DNA of 64,000 bases from Bradyrhizobium hereditatis (GCF_020329435.1 NZ_JAGKJK010000009.1:186001-250000), one strand, 5' to 3'. Positions 8,408 to 16,882 are shown, counted from the stretch's first letter. Program-made: numbers and translations. The notes: generated by a model from the sequence alone, not told the origin.

Positions 8408-8821
8408 ATGAGCCAACTGATTGTCCGTGCCGGTGAATTCACGTTCGAGGCCCGTTTCGAGGAGCAACTGGCGCCGAAGACGGTCGCTGCCTTCCGCAAG
8501 GCGATGCCGTTCGAGAGCCAGGCGATCCACGTGCGCTGGAGCGGCGAGGGTGTCTGGATGCCGCTTGGGGATCTCGATTTCGGCGTCTCCTACGAGAACC
8601 ACACCAGCTATCCGGCGCCTGGGCAGATCATTCTCTATCCCGGCGGCATCAGCGAGACCGAGATCCTTCTGGCCTATGGTGGTGTGCATTTCGCCAGCAA
8701 GATGGGCCAGCTCGCCGGCAATCACTTCATCACCCTGACCTCGGGGCTGGAGAACCTGACCACGTTCGGCAAAACCGTGCTCTGGAAGGGCGCACAGAAG
8801 ATTCGCTTCGAGGAAGTGTGA
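8408..8821 (+). CDS. DUF3830 (cyclophilin-like) protein
   Basis: A 137-residue protein of the DUF3830 family, a cyclophilin-like beta barrel. Recognisable parts are AAFRKAMPFESQAIHVRWSG, YENHTSYPAPGQIILYPGG and the closing GKTVLWKGAQKIRFEE. The family has no firm function but is often found next to amidohydrolases and nitrogen-compound transporters. Here it is the first gene of a tight three-gene unit with puuE (1-base gap) and allC, which suggests a role in ureide or cyclic-amide use. A short dyad, TAGAT-AA-ATCTA, lies at 8383-8394 just upstream of its ribosome site. Confidence 0.75.
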   Translation: MSQLIVRAGEFTFEARFEEQLAPKTVAAFRKAMPFESQAIHVRWSGEGVWMPLGDLDFGVSYENHTSYPAPGQIILYPGGISETEILLAYGGVHFASKMGQLAGNHFITLTSGLENLTTFGKTVLWKGAQKIRFEEV

Positions 8822-8822
8822 C

Positions 8823-9761
8823 ATGGCTGCGCCCACCTATCCGCGCGATTTCCGCGGCTACGGGCGCAACCCGCCCGATCCGAAATGGCCCGGCAATGCG
8901 CGGGTTGCCGTGCAGTTCGTGGTGAATTTCGAGGAGGGCGGCGAGAACAATATTCTCGACGGCGACCGCGCCTCGGAGGCTTTCTTGTCCGACGTGCTGG
9001 GCGCCCAGCCCTGGCCCGGACAGCGCCACGCCAACATCGAATCGATGTTCGAATATGGTTCGCGCGCCGGCTTCTGGCGGCTGTGGCGGATGTTCACCGA
9101 GCGCAATCTGCCGGTCACCGTGTTCGGCGTTGCCAAGGCCTTGAAGCGAAATCCCGACGTGGTCGCTGCCATGAAGGAGGCCGGATGGGACATCGCCAGC
9201 CATGGCCTCAGGTGGATTGAGCACAAGGACATGTCGGAGAATGAGGAGCGGACCGAGATAGCAGAGGCGATCGGCGTCCATACTGAGGCAACTGGCGCGC
9301 GCCCGCTCGGCTGGTACACCGGGCGCTCCTCGATCAATACACTGCGGCTGCTGATGGAAGCCGGCGGTCTGCTTTATCTCTGCGATTCCTACGCCGACGA
9401 CCTGCCATACTGGATCAAGTCGCGCGGCTCGAAGCCGCATCTGGTCATTCCCTATACGCTCGATGCCAATGACATGCGCTTCATCAACGCGCAGGGCTTT
9501 GGTGGCGGCGACGAATTCTTCACTTACCTCAAGGACAGCTTTGACGTTCTTTACAGGGAAGGCGAGACCGCGCCGAAGATGATGTCGGTCGGGCTGCATT
9601 GCCGCGTCGTCGGCCGTCCCGGCCGCGCAGCATCGCTGATGCGTTTCCTCGATTATATCGCACAGCACGAGCGCGTCTGGGTTCCGACGCGGCTAGAGAT
9701 CGCCCAGCACTGGCACGCCAATCTCGCCCATCTCGCCGACGATGCCTTCGACATTGGATGA
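8823..9761 (+). CDS. puuE: PuuE-type allantoinase (polysaccharide deacetylase superfamily)
   Basis: 312 residues matching the PuuE group of NodB-like hydrolases: YPRDFRGYGRNPPDPKWPG at the N-terminus, FEEGGENNILDGD, PWPGQRHANIESMFEYGSRAG, DIASHGLRWIEHKDMSENE, RPLGWYTGRSS and VGLHCRVVGRPGRAA. PuuE opens the ring of allantoin to allantoate without the binuclear metal centre of amidohydrolase-type allantoinases. The following allC-like gene would act on the product, so the pair makes a short allantoin pathway. The ATG lies 1 base after the DUF3830 stop. Activity on another cyclic ureide is possible. Confidence 0.88.
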   Translation: MAAPTYPRDFRGYGRNPPDPKWPGNARVAVQFVVNFEEGGENNILDGDRASEAFLSDVLGAQPWPGQRHANIESMFEYGSRAGFWRLWRMFTERNLPVTVFGVAKALKRNPDVVAAMKEAGWDIASHGLRWIEHKDMSENEERTEIAEAIGVHTEATGARPLGWYTGRSSINTLRLLMEAGGLLYLCDSYADDLPYWIKSRGSKPHLVIPYTLDANDMRFINAQGFGGGDEFFTYLKDSFDVLYREGETAPKMMSVGLHCRVVGRPGRAASLMRFLDYIAQHERVWVPTRLEIAQHWHANLAHLADDAFDIG

Positions 9762-9764
9762 ACA

Positions 9765-11003
9765 ATGCTCGGCGATGAAATCGTAAGGCGGATCAACGAG
9801 CTCGGCGCCATTTCTGAGACAAGCGAGCATCTGGCGCGGATCTTCCTTTCGCCCGAACATCGCATCGCAGCCGACCTCATCATGTCCTGGATGAAGGATG
9901 CTGGCATGGCCGCGCATCTCGACGCCATCGGCAATGTCTGCGGCCGCTACGAAGGCGACCGCCCGGGGCTTCCGTGCCTGATGCTCGGCTCGCATTACGA
10001 CACCGTGCGCGACGCCGGAAAGTGGGACGGTCCTCTCGGAATAATCACGGCGATTGCCTGCGTCGCCGATCTGAACCGCCGCGGCGCGCGGCTGCCCTTT
10101 GCGATCGAGATCGTCGGTTTTGCGGACGAGGAGGGCGTCCGCTTCGCCTCCACGCTGCTCGGCAGCCGCGCGATCGCCGGCACGTTCGACAATGCCGTTC
10201 TCGACGCCCGCGATGCGAACGGCCTCACCATGCGCGAGGCGATGGTGCAATTCGGTCTCGACCCCGGCGGCATCGCCGCGGCGGCGCGGAAGCGGAGCGA
10301 GCTGCACGCTTACGTCGAGCTGCACATCGAGCAAGGGCCGGTGTTGGAACAGCAAAACCTGCCGGTCGGCGTGGTAACGGCGATATCCGGTGCGACGCGG
10401 CTGGCGGCGCATCTCTCCGGCATGGCCGGCCACGCCGGAACAGTGCCGATGGCGCTGCGGCGCGATGCGCTGGCGGGCGCCGCCGAATGCATCGTCGCGG
10501 TAGAGCAGTTCTGCAAGGCCGATGGCGCCGGCCTCGTCGGCACCGTCGGTGTCGTCAATGCACTGCCTGGCGCGGCCAACGTGATCCCCGGTCGCGTCTC
10601 GTTTACGCTCGACATCCGCGCGCCTGATGATCAGCACCGCAAGCAGGCCGTCGCCGAGATCGTGCAGCGGATCGTGGCAATTGCGAAGCGGCGTGACTTG
10701 TTGCTGCAGATCGACGTCACCCACGAGAACCGCACCGTGCCATGCGCGCTATGGCTGAAAGCGCAGGTCGCGGAAGCGGTTGCGGGCGAAGGTTACGGCG
10801 TGTTCGAACTGCCGAGCGGGGCAGGGCATGACGGCATGGCGATGATCGATATCGCCGATATCGCCATGCTGTTCGTGCGCTGCCGCGGCGGCATCAGCCA
10901 TAACCCGGCCGAGCATGTCGAACCCGCCGATGCCGATGCCGGCGCGCGTGTGCTGCTAGGATTCATCGAGAATTTTAGGCCGCCGGCAGCGGCAACGGCC
11001 TGA
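9765..11003 (+). CDS. allC: Allantoate amidohydrolase / N-carbamoyl amino acid hydrolase family (M20)
   Basis: A 412-residue M20-family metallohydrolase. Metal-site motifs are LGSHYDTVRDAGKWDG (His and Asp), FADEEGVRF (Glu pair), HIEQGPVLE, and a C-terminal AGHDGMAM; the dimerisation domain holds the conserved MAGHAGTVPM. The family hydrolyses allantoate, ureidoglycine or N-carbamoyl amino acids. Its position 3 bases after puuE makes allantoate (to ureidoglycine or ureidoglycolate plus ammonia and CO2) the best guess. The closely related beta-ureidopropionase or L-carbamoylase activity cannot be excluded. Confidence 0.85.
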   Translation: MLGDEIVRRINELGAISETSEHLARIFLSPEHRIAADLIMSWMKDAGMAAHLDAIGNVCGRYEGDRPGLPCLMLGSHYDTVRDAGKWDGPLGIITAIACVADLNRRGARLPFAIEIVGFADEEGVRFASTLLGSRAIAGTFDNAVLDARDANGLTMREAMVQFGLDPGGIAAAARKRSELHAYVELHIEQGPVLEQQNLPVGVVTAISGATRLAAHLSGMAGHAGTVPMALRRDALAGAAECIVAVEQFCKADGAGLVGTVGVVNALPGAANVIPGRVSFTLDIRAPDDQHRKQAVAEIVQRIVAIAKRRDLLLQIDVTHENRTVPCALWLKAQVAEAVAGEGYGVFELPSGAGHDGMAMIDIADIAMLFVRCRGGISHNPAEHVEPADADAGARVLLGFIENFRPPAAATA

Positions 11004-11006
11004 TCG

Positions 11007-11555
11007 TCACCGGTCGATGTTCGCCCCGCGAGCCAGCGCAGCCGCCGTCTCGAGTCCAACGTGGCGCACCAGCGGATCGGCGTGGCGGTGAACCAGCCAC
11101 CATTGCCCGCCTTGCTTGCGATAGACTTGCGTCACACGAAGTGACCAATCCTGGTTCGGCAACCCGCCGACTTCGCCGTGTTGGCGCTCAATCATCGCAA
11201 GAACGACCAGATCGTCCGACGCGTAGGATTGGACGAGTTCGAGCTTGGCGTCGCCGTTCTTAAAGTTGCTGGCAAGCCGCGCCAGAAGACGTTCGGGACT
11301 GGCATCGAACCCTCGGCTGGTCTCGCCGCCAAACGGCTGCATCAGCGTAAAGTCTTCTGCGATGCGAACCAGACCGGACCATTTGTCCATGTCACCACGC
11401 ATGAAAGCCGAAGCCTGGGCCTCGGTCTTCCTGACGAGATCGGCAAGTTCCTGCTCGGAACGCGCCGACCCTGGCTCCTGTGCGGCGCTGGCCGACAGCG
11501 GCATTGCGATTGCGGCCTTCAGCACCAAACTTCTCCAGCCATTCGATTTGAACAT
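11007..11555 (-). CDS. Secreted NTF2-like (SnoaL/DUF4440-type) protein
   Basis: 182 residues. A positively charged start and hydrophobic stretch ending SASAAQEP form a probable signal peptide, followed by an NTF2-like domain (AQASAFMRGDMDKWSGLVRIAEDFTLMQPFGG; later WSLRVTQVYRKQGGQWWLVHRHADPL), the usual calcium/calmodulin-association-like layout. The domain suggests a periplasmic ligand-binding or isomerase-like protein of unknown function. The ATG at 11553-11555 is chosen over a longer frame because AAGG precedes it and the signal peptide then starts at residue 1. It is divergent from the LysR gene and may be that regulator's target. Confidence 0.7.
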   Translation of the reverse strand: MFKSNGWRSLVLKAAIAMPLSASAAQEPGSARSEQELADLVRKTEAQASAFMRGDMDKWSGLVRIAEDFTLMQPFGGETSRGFDASPERLLARLASNFKNGDAKLELVQSYASDDLVVLAMIERQHGEVGGLPNQDWSLRVTQVYRKQGGQWWLVHRHADPLVRHVGLETAAALARGANIDR

Positions 11556-11623
11556 TTCACGCCCTTCTGTTCGGGTTGGACCGGCACGCGGCCGGCGGGT
11601 GGTACCCAAATCCCATTTCAATC

Positions 11624-11662
11624 ATGCTGAATCCAGTGATATGATTTCAGCATTATGCTGAA
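11624..11662. promoter_or_regulatory. Operator-like array of three ATGCTGAA half-sites over the LysR start codon
   Basis: ATGCTGAA occurs at 11624-11631 and again at 11655-11662, with its complement TTCAGCAT at 11646-11653. The last two form the perfect palindrome TTCAGCAT-T-ATGCTGAA, which includes the ATG of the LysR gene. The first and second form a wider dyad with a 14-base gap. The array lies between divergent genes and is a strong candidate autoregulatory site. Confidence 0.55.
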
Positions 11663-12596
11663 CCAAATTGACCTATCCCGGATCGACCTCAACCTGCTCG
11701 TATTGTTCGAGATCGTCTTTCAGGAGCGACATGTCGGCCGAGCGGCGGAACGGCTGCATCTTTCGCCGTCCGCTATCAGCCATGGTCTTGGCCGGCTGCG
11801 AACGCTGCTTGGCGATCCCCTGTTTCTGAAGACCCCGAAGGGCGTCGTGCCGACGGAGCGCGCCCTCCAGCTCGCGACATCAGTGGCCGAAATTCTCGCG
11901 CGTATCCGCGGAGTCGTTTCAACCGCCACACCGTTCGATCCGAGACATTCGAAGCGCCGCTTCGTCATTGGCGCGCCGGATGGCGTGTCGTCGGTCATCC
12001 TGCCTTCGCTGCTGCAGACGTTGCGGGAGGTAGCGCCGGGCGTCGATCTCGGCATCCGTCAAATATTGCCGGCGCAAGGCTTCACGGCTCCTCACCTCGC
12101 ATGGAAGGAAGCACTGCAGGAGCTTGAAGATCGGACAATGGACATTGCGATCATCCCTTTCGATGATCTTGCTGCCCGTTTCCATAAGCAGAAGCTCTAT
12201 GAGGAAGAGTTCGTTATTGCCGCGCGCAAAGGCCATTCATTCCAGCGCAACCCGACCCTCAAGCGCTATTGCGAGATGGAGCATCTCGTCGTTTCGCATA
12301 CCGGCGATGTCTCAGGCTTCGTGGATGTCGAACTCGCCAAGAAAGGCCTTACGCGGCGCGTTGCCCTGACGGTGCCGAATTTCAATTTTGCACTCTCGAT
12401 GCTGGCCGAAACCGAGATGGTCTCCGCGTTGCCGAGACGGTTCGTGGAGATCCATGGCGCCCGCTTCAATATCGTTGCCGTCAAGGCACCGCTGCCGCTG
12501 CCGCGTTTCTCGATCAATATCGTCCTTCCGAAGGTGGCGATGATGGATGCCGGCCTTGCCTGGCTGGTCCAGTTGTTAGGACAGACAGCCCGATGA
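11655..12596 (+). CDS. LysR-family transcriptional regulator
   Basis: 313 residues with the LysR N-terminal winged helix (IDLNLLVLFEIVFQERHVGRAAERLHLSPSAISHGLGRLR) and a NodD/LeuO-like effector domain containing the long FVIGAPDGVSSVILPSLL start. Only one ATG begins this frame and there is no clear Shine-Dalgarno, partly because the start codon lies inside a palindrome; the message may be nearly leaderless. It is divergent from the secreted NTF2-like gene and upstream of a 464-residue unknown on the same strand. Its targets are inferred only from position. Confidence 0.88.
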   Translation: MLNQIDLSRIDLNLLVLFEIVFQERHVGRAAERLHLSPSAISHGLGRLRTLLGDPLFLKTPKGVVPTERALQLATSVAEILARIRGVVSTATPFDPRHSKRRFVIGAPDGVSSVILPSLLQTLREVAPGVDLGIRQILPAQGFTAPHLAWKEALQELEDRTMDIAIIPFDDLAARFHKQKLYEEEFVIAARKGHSFQRNPTLKRYCEMEHLVVSHTGDVSGFVDVELAKKGLTRRVALTVPNFNFALSMLAETEMVSALPRRFVEIHGARFNIVAVKAPLPLPRFSINIVLPKVAMMDAGLAWLVQLLGQTAR

Positions 12597-12719
12597 AGAA
12601 GGCGGCGGGTTATGCGTGAGCCTGTCGTCGTGCCGCGCATTGCGCGGACCGGTCAGGCTCATCCTCCTTGCTTGCCAGCGCCGCGTCCATTTATTACAAA
12701 TCGGTGACATCATAATTCA

Positions 12720-12750
12720 CCTGACAGAAAGACAAATCGACAATGTCAGG
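12720..12750. promoter_or_regulatory. Inverted repeat CCTGACA-N17-TGTCAGG
   Basis: Exact 7-base arms at 12720-12726 and 12744-12750, within the AT-richer 195-base gap upstream of the 464-residue unknown gene and about 40 bases before its ATG. The spacing suits a regulator site; it has no T-run as a terminator would. Confidence 0.35.
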
Positions 12751-12791
12751 AGTGGCACGCGCAGCCACGGAACCTCGTTAAATCCACGCAT

Positions 12792-14186
12792 ATGCACCGT
12801 CACATTTCATTTTCGCCACATCGCGAATACCGGTTCTATCAGGGTCCAATTGCCTCCTGTGTCGCCAATGGTATTCAGGCCGTCAATTTTCTCGGTGATC
12901 GCTTCCTGAGAAAGTATCGCTCGTCCGCCGGGATCGAGGAGCTGTACGCGCACTCGGTCAACAGCGCCTTTTCTCCGACCGAAGACTTTCTGGTCACCGG
13001 CGCGCCGCACGCATCCGCCTATTATCCCCGGAACCTTGCCTGGTTTTATCCCGACGTTCTCGATCCCGAGACCATCCTGGATTCCGAGGATGCCTTCCGC
13101 AGGGTTCGCTTGCTGGAAAAAAGCGTCCGCCTGATGCTCGAGGCCGTTCGCGCAAATGTCGTGACGACGACGATCGTTCCCGCAGGCCGCGATCGCTACA
13201 TCGGCGTCAATTACTTCTCGCTGCCGTCAGATACGCTATTGGGCGTCCTCGCGGGTCTGGAACAGATCATCCGCGCGGACCAAAGGACATCTTCGTATCT
13301 GGCGATGGCGCAAGGCGCCCGTGCCGGGCGCTTATTGCTTGCGGAGTATCGCGACGATCTGAAGAACGCGATATCCCAACTCGCTGACACGTTGGAGCCA
13401 TTCGACAACGACGGCCTCACGGCTTTGCTGTGTGACGTCAACGCGCCTCGCTCCGCGGCAACGGATACCCGCGCCGAGCGCAGGCGCTTTGTCACCAATG
13501 CATGCGTCTACGCGACGTTTGTGCGCGCCATCCGATTGGGGGTGATCGACCGGAGCGAGCTGGAAGGGCTGCTCGGGCGCTCGCTATCGCAGTACAAGAA
13601 GGAGCTGCTCGCCCTGTTCGGCAGGCATGGCTATGTCAGGCATGCGTTGGATTGCGGGGACGGACCGGCAGCGTCTTCCATCGCGCTCGATTTCGTCAAT
13701 GTACACCGGGGATTTTGGGATTTGAGCGAGGCGAGCGAACGCGCGCTGTTCGCTGCCACGACGGATCTCATACTCGGCGAGCCGCGGTTTCGAATCCCAG
13801 GTACCTTTCACTTCCTGGTGTCCGCCGATAATCCGCAGAACAAGATGATCCACAAGATCGCAGCTCCGGCGTATCAGGGCCGTTCTTGCTGGCCGACCTT
13901 CAATGTCGAATTCGCCGATCGCATGCTGGAGTACGATGAGTTTTCCGGCACGGACAAGTACCGGTCGTGCGCCCGCGACATATTGAGGGATATTCGCACC
14001 GCGACCGAAACGCACGGCGGATATCAGGAGCTGCTATCGGAAAAGGGCCGCAAATACCGCACGTGGGCCTATCAGGGCGCCGTCGCGCACTCCTGGTTTC
14101 CCCGTTTCCTTTCGGTCTGGAGGCGAGCATACGGGACCCCGCTGCTGAGCTGGAATTCGCAACGTCTTGAGGCAGTCCCGGCGTAG
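12792..14186 (+). CDS. Uncharacterised 464-residue protein, possibly alpha/alpha-toroid glycosidase-like
   Basis: I do not recognise the family with confidence. The protein has no signal peptide or membrane segment and is mostly helical. Early on it has TGAPHASAYYPRNLAWFYPD, and near the C-terminus a Trp/Tyr-rich block with GGYQELLSEKGRKYRTWAYQ followed by AHSWFPRFLSVW. Repeated long helices with aromatic- and acid-rich loops, and a Pro-Arg-Asn/Asp-Leu-Ala-Trp segment, recall (alpha/alpha)6-barrel glycosidases such as GH15, GH37 or debranching enzymes, but I cannot point to a catalytic acid pair. Coding is supported by length, frame and third-position GC. The ATG has no good ribosome site. 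It stands alone after the LysR gene. Confidence 0.6.
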   Translation: MHRHISFSPHREYRFYQGPIASCVANGIQAVNFLGDRFLRKYRSSAGIEELYAHSVNSAFSPTEDFLVTGAPHASAYYPRNLAWFYPDVLDPETILDSEDAFRRVRLLEKSVRLMLEAVRANVVTTTIVPAGRDRYIGVNYFSLPSDTLLGVLAGLEQIIRADQRTSSYLAMAQGARAGRLLLAEYRDDLKNAISQLADTLEPFDNDGLTALLCDVNAPRSAATDTRAERRRFVTNACVYATFVRAIRLGVIDRSELEGLLGRSLSQYKKELLALFGRHGYVRHALDCGDGPAASSIALDFVNVHRGFWDLSEASERALFAATTDLILGEPRFRIPGTFHFLVSADNPQNKMIHKIAAPAYQGRSCWPTFNVEFADRMLEYDEFSGTDKYRSCARDILRDIRTATETHGGYQELLSEKGRKYRTWAYQGAVAHSWFPRFLSVWRRAYGTPLLSWNSQRLEAVPA

Positions 14187-14376
14187 CGAGGTGATGCCCC
14201 GGCGCCCGGACAGACGAGTTGTCGCCCACCTTGCGCGCGAGCATGCGCAATTGCGGTTTGCTTAGATAATAGGCAGGTGCCCGTCCGGAATGCGTTGGAC
14301 GGAAAGCGCGCCGCCTCGGCATCCGCAATCAACGAATTGAAATAACGGTCGAATTCACTTTCGTCCTTCGCCTGCC

Positions 14377-14394
14377 GCCATTGTACACAATGGC
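14377..14394. promoter_or_regulatory. Perfect 18-bp palindrome GCCATTGTACACAATGGC
   Basis: Every base pairs in this palindrome, 52 bases upstream of the biuret-hydrolase-like gene. The core TTGTACACAA resembles sites of FCD-type GntR regulators (TTGTATACAA type). It most likely controls the following amidase-permease pair; the regulator is not adjacent. Confidence 0.5.
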
Positions 14395-14445
14395 ATGCGC
14401 CTTGCTTGCCTCACTTCGAGAGTTCTCGTTCGGGGCGCGCAGGTC

Positions 14446-15153
14446 ATGGCGAACTCAGCAAAGCTCGCAGCGGAGCCGGAGCCGATTGAACTCGACTGGG
14501 CGGCGACCGCGCTCCTCATCATCGACATGCAGCGCGATTTCATGGAGCCGGGCGGTTTCGGCGAGACGCTCGGCAATGATGTCAGCCAGCTTGCGCGCGC
14601 GGTGAAGCCGATATCAGCGGTGCTGGATGCGGCGCGTGCGGCCGGCATGCTGGTCATTCACACCCGCGAGGGTCATCTGCCCGATCTCTCTGATGCGCCG
14701 CCAGCCAAGGTCGAACGCGGCGCGCCGTCCTTGCGCATCGGCGATCCTGGGCCGATGGGGCGCATCCTCATTCGCGGCGAACTGGGCCACGACATCATTC
14801 CCGAGCTTTATCCGATCGACGGCGAGATCGTGATCGACAAGCCGGGCAAGGGCGCGTTCTACGCCACCGAGCTCGACGACGTGCTGCAAGACCATGGCAT
14901 CGAGAACCTGCTGGTCTGCGGTGTCACCACCGAGGTTTGCGTCAACACCACCGTGCGGGAGGCCAACGACCGCGGCTATCGCTGCGTGGTGCTATCAGAT
15001 GGCTGCGCCTCCTACTTTCCCGAATTCCACGAGATCGGCCTGAAGATGATCAAGGCCCAGGGCGGCATCTTCGGCTGGGTCTCCGATTCAGCCGCGGTGC
15101 TATCAGCACTTTCACCGGAGATTCCAACAGCGACAGCAGCGGGGGCACGATGA
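14446..15153 (+). CDS. Isochorismatase-family cysteine hydrolase, biuret-hydrolase-like
   Basis: 235 residues with the full catalytic triad of the family: Asp27 (LLIIDMQRDF), Lys132 (VIDKPGKGAFYATELD) and Cys165 (CGVTTEVCVNTT). The spacing and the DKPGKGAFYAT motif are those of the biuret hydrolases (BiuH), which convert biuret to allophanate and ammonia; ureidoacrylate and other amide hydrolases are relatives. Its stop overlaps the start of an NCS2-like permease (ATGA), so uptake and hydrolysis of a nitrogen compound are coupled. The ATG at 14446 has AGG five bases upstream; an upstream ATG at 14395 adds a poorly conserved leader. No allophanate hydrolase is in view. Confidence 0.82.
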   Translation: MANSAKLAAEPEPIELDWAATALLIIDMQRDFMEPGGFGETLGNDVSQLARAVKPISAVLDAARAAGMLVIHTREGHLPDLSDAPPAKVERGAPSLRIGDPGPMGRILIRGELGHDIIPELYPIDGEIVIDKPGKGAFYATELDDVLQDHGIENLLVCGVTTEVCVNTTVREANDRGYRCVVLSDGCASYFPEFHEIGLKMIKAQGGIFGWVSDSAAVLSALSPEIPTATAAGAR

Positions 15154-16808
15154 GCACAAGCGGGACGGGGACTGCGGGCACCTCAGAGTTCAAGCCGGCA
15201 TTGTGGACGCCGGGCGATTGGAACGCGCTGTTCGGTTTCGGCACCAACATTCTCGTCAACATGCTGGTCCTGACCGGGCTGTTGCGCTTCGTGCTGAAGA
15301 TGCCCGACTCACTCGTGTTCGGCCGCATTCTGCCGGCGCTCGGCCTGATGATGTGCCTTTCGACAATGTACTACGCGTATCTGGCCTACAGGTTGGCCCA
15401 GAAGACTGGCCGCAACGATGTCTGCGCGCTGCCGTCGGGCGTCAGCGTGCCGCACATGTTTATCGTCACCTTCGTGATCATGCTGCCGATCACGTTGAAG
15501 ACCGGCGATCCCGTAAAGGGCTGGTCGGCTGGCCTCGTCTGGGTGCTCTTCCAGAGCTTTATCCTGATGATCGGCGGATTCATCGCGCCGTACATCCGGA
15601 AGATCACCCCGCGCGCGGCGCTGCTCGGCACGCTCGCCGGCGTCTCCGTCACCTTCATCTCGATGCGGCCGGCGCTCGAGATGTACATGACGCCGCAGAT
15701 CGGGCTCATATGCTTCGCCATCATCCTGGTGAGCTGGTTTGGCGGCGTGAAGTATCCGAGGGGAATTCCGGCAGGCCTCGTCGCCATCGCGGCTGGCATG
15801 TTGATCGCGTGGGGCTCGAACCTGTTCGGGCTCGGCCTCGGAGGATTGAGCCTGAAAGGTGTGGGCGATGCCTTTGCGAATTTCGGCTTCTCGGTGCCGC
15901 TGCCGGCCTTCGGTCTTGTCTTCTCCGGCTTCGAATTCCTCGGCATCATCCTGGTGACCGCGATTCCATTCGGCATCTACGATCTCGTCGAAGCTATGGA
16001 TAACGTCGAAAGCGCGGAGGCCGCCGGCGACGAATATCCGACCACGCGCGTGCTCACCGCCGATGGCGTCGTCAGCCTGATCGGCTGCCTGATGGGCAAT
16101 CCTTTCATCAACGCGGTCTATATCGGCCATCCCGGCTGGAAGGCGATGGGCGGGCGGATCGGCTATTCGGCGGCGACCGGCCTGATGGTGGTGTTGCTGT
16201 CGTGGTTCGGCATCATCTCGGTCCTGCTGGCGCTGGTGCCGGTCGTGGCGATCTCGCCGATCCTGCTCTATATCGGCATGCTGATCGGCGCACAGGCGTT
16301 CCAGACCACGCCGGTCAAGCATGCGCCCGCGATCGTGCTGGCGCTGACGCCGCACCTTGCGGCGTGGGCCAAATTGCAGATCGACACCATGCTCGCCTCG
16401 ACGATGACGGCTGCGCAGACGGTCGGCGGTCTCGCCGCCGGCAAGGTCGATGCCGTGAAGACCGCAGCTATCGCCGCGCTGCCGCAGCAGGGCGTGCTCT
16501 ATCACGGCCTGGAGGTGATGGGCGGCGGCTCGATCCTCGCCGGCCTCGTGTTAGGCGCGATCGGCGTGTTCGTGATCGAGCGCGATTTTCTGAAAGCCTC
16601 GGGCTTTGCATGTGCCGGTGCCGTCATGACCTATTTCGGCTTCATGCATGGTGAAGCTGTCGGTATCGGCGGCGGCCTCGGCGTGACGCCGGGCGTGGCG
16701 CTCGCTTATGCCGTGATGGCGGCGGGGCTGTTCGCGCTGGCGAAGACCAGCGGCAGCGTCGCTTACAGCTCGCATGCGGAAGTGCCGGTCGCTGCACCAG
16801 CGGAGTGA
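15150..16808 (+). CDS. NCS2-like (xanthine/uracil permease family) transporter
   Basis: A 552-residue inner-membrane protein with about 12-14 hydrophobic helices. It begins WTPGDWNALFGFGTNILVN and carries long small-residue-rich helices such as IPAGLVAIAAGMLIAWG. It resembles nucleobase-ascorbate/NCS2 symporters, although the canonical substrate motifs are only loosely met and the protein is longer than usual. With the amidase it overlaps (ATG at 15150 shares bases with TGA), a likely substrate is a small cyclic or linear ureide such as biuret or a purine breakdown product. A strong hairpin follows the gene at 16845-16882. Confidence 0.75.
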   Translation: MSTSGTGTAGTSEFKPALWTPGDWNALFGFGTNILVNMLVLTGLLRFVLKMPDSLVFGRILPALGLMMCLSTMYYAYLAYRLAQKTGRNDVCALPSGVSVPHMFIVTFVIMLPITLKTGDPVKGWSAGLVWVLFQSFILMIGGFIAPYIRKITPRAALLGTLAGVSVTFISMRPALEMYMTPQIGLICFAIILVSWFGGVKYPRGIPAGLVAIAAGMLIAWGSNLFGLGLGGLSLKGVGDAFANFGFSVPLPAFGLVFSGFEFLGIILVTAIPFGIYDLVEAMDNVESAEAAGDEYPTTRVLTADGVVSLIGCLMGNPFINAVYIGHPGWKAMGGRIGYSAATGLMVVLLSWFGIISVLLALVPVVAISPILLYIGMLIGAQAFQTTPVKHAPAIVLALTPHLAAWAKLQIDTMLASTMTAAQTVGGLAAGKVDAVKTAAIAALPQQGVLYHGLEVMGGGSILAGLVLGAIGVFVIERDFLKASGFACAGAVMTYFGFMHGEAVGIGGGLGVTPGVALAYAVMAAGLFALAKTSGSVAYSSHAEVPVAAPAE

Positions 16809-16844
16809 TCGCTGGCGGCAAGCCCGCAATCGTTTGATCGCCTG

Positions 16845-16882
16845 TGAAATTGCGCCGCAGAAGCCGCTGCGGCGCGATTTCA
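16845..16882 (+). terminator. Hairpin after the NCS2-like permease gene
   Basis: A 16-base stem (arms 16845-16860 and 16867-16882, one G-U type pair) with a six-base loop, starting 37 bases after the permease stop. There is only a weak T-run after it, so it may stabilise the 3' end rather than act as a classical intrinsic terminator. Confidence 0.5.

Noticed and set aside
15309..16505. A 398-codon minus-strand frame rich in His, Asp and Arg
   Set aside because: It is antisense to the NCS2-like permease and has the composition of a shadow frame.
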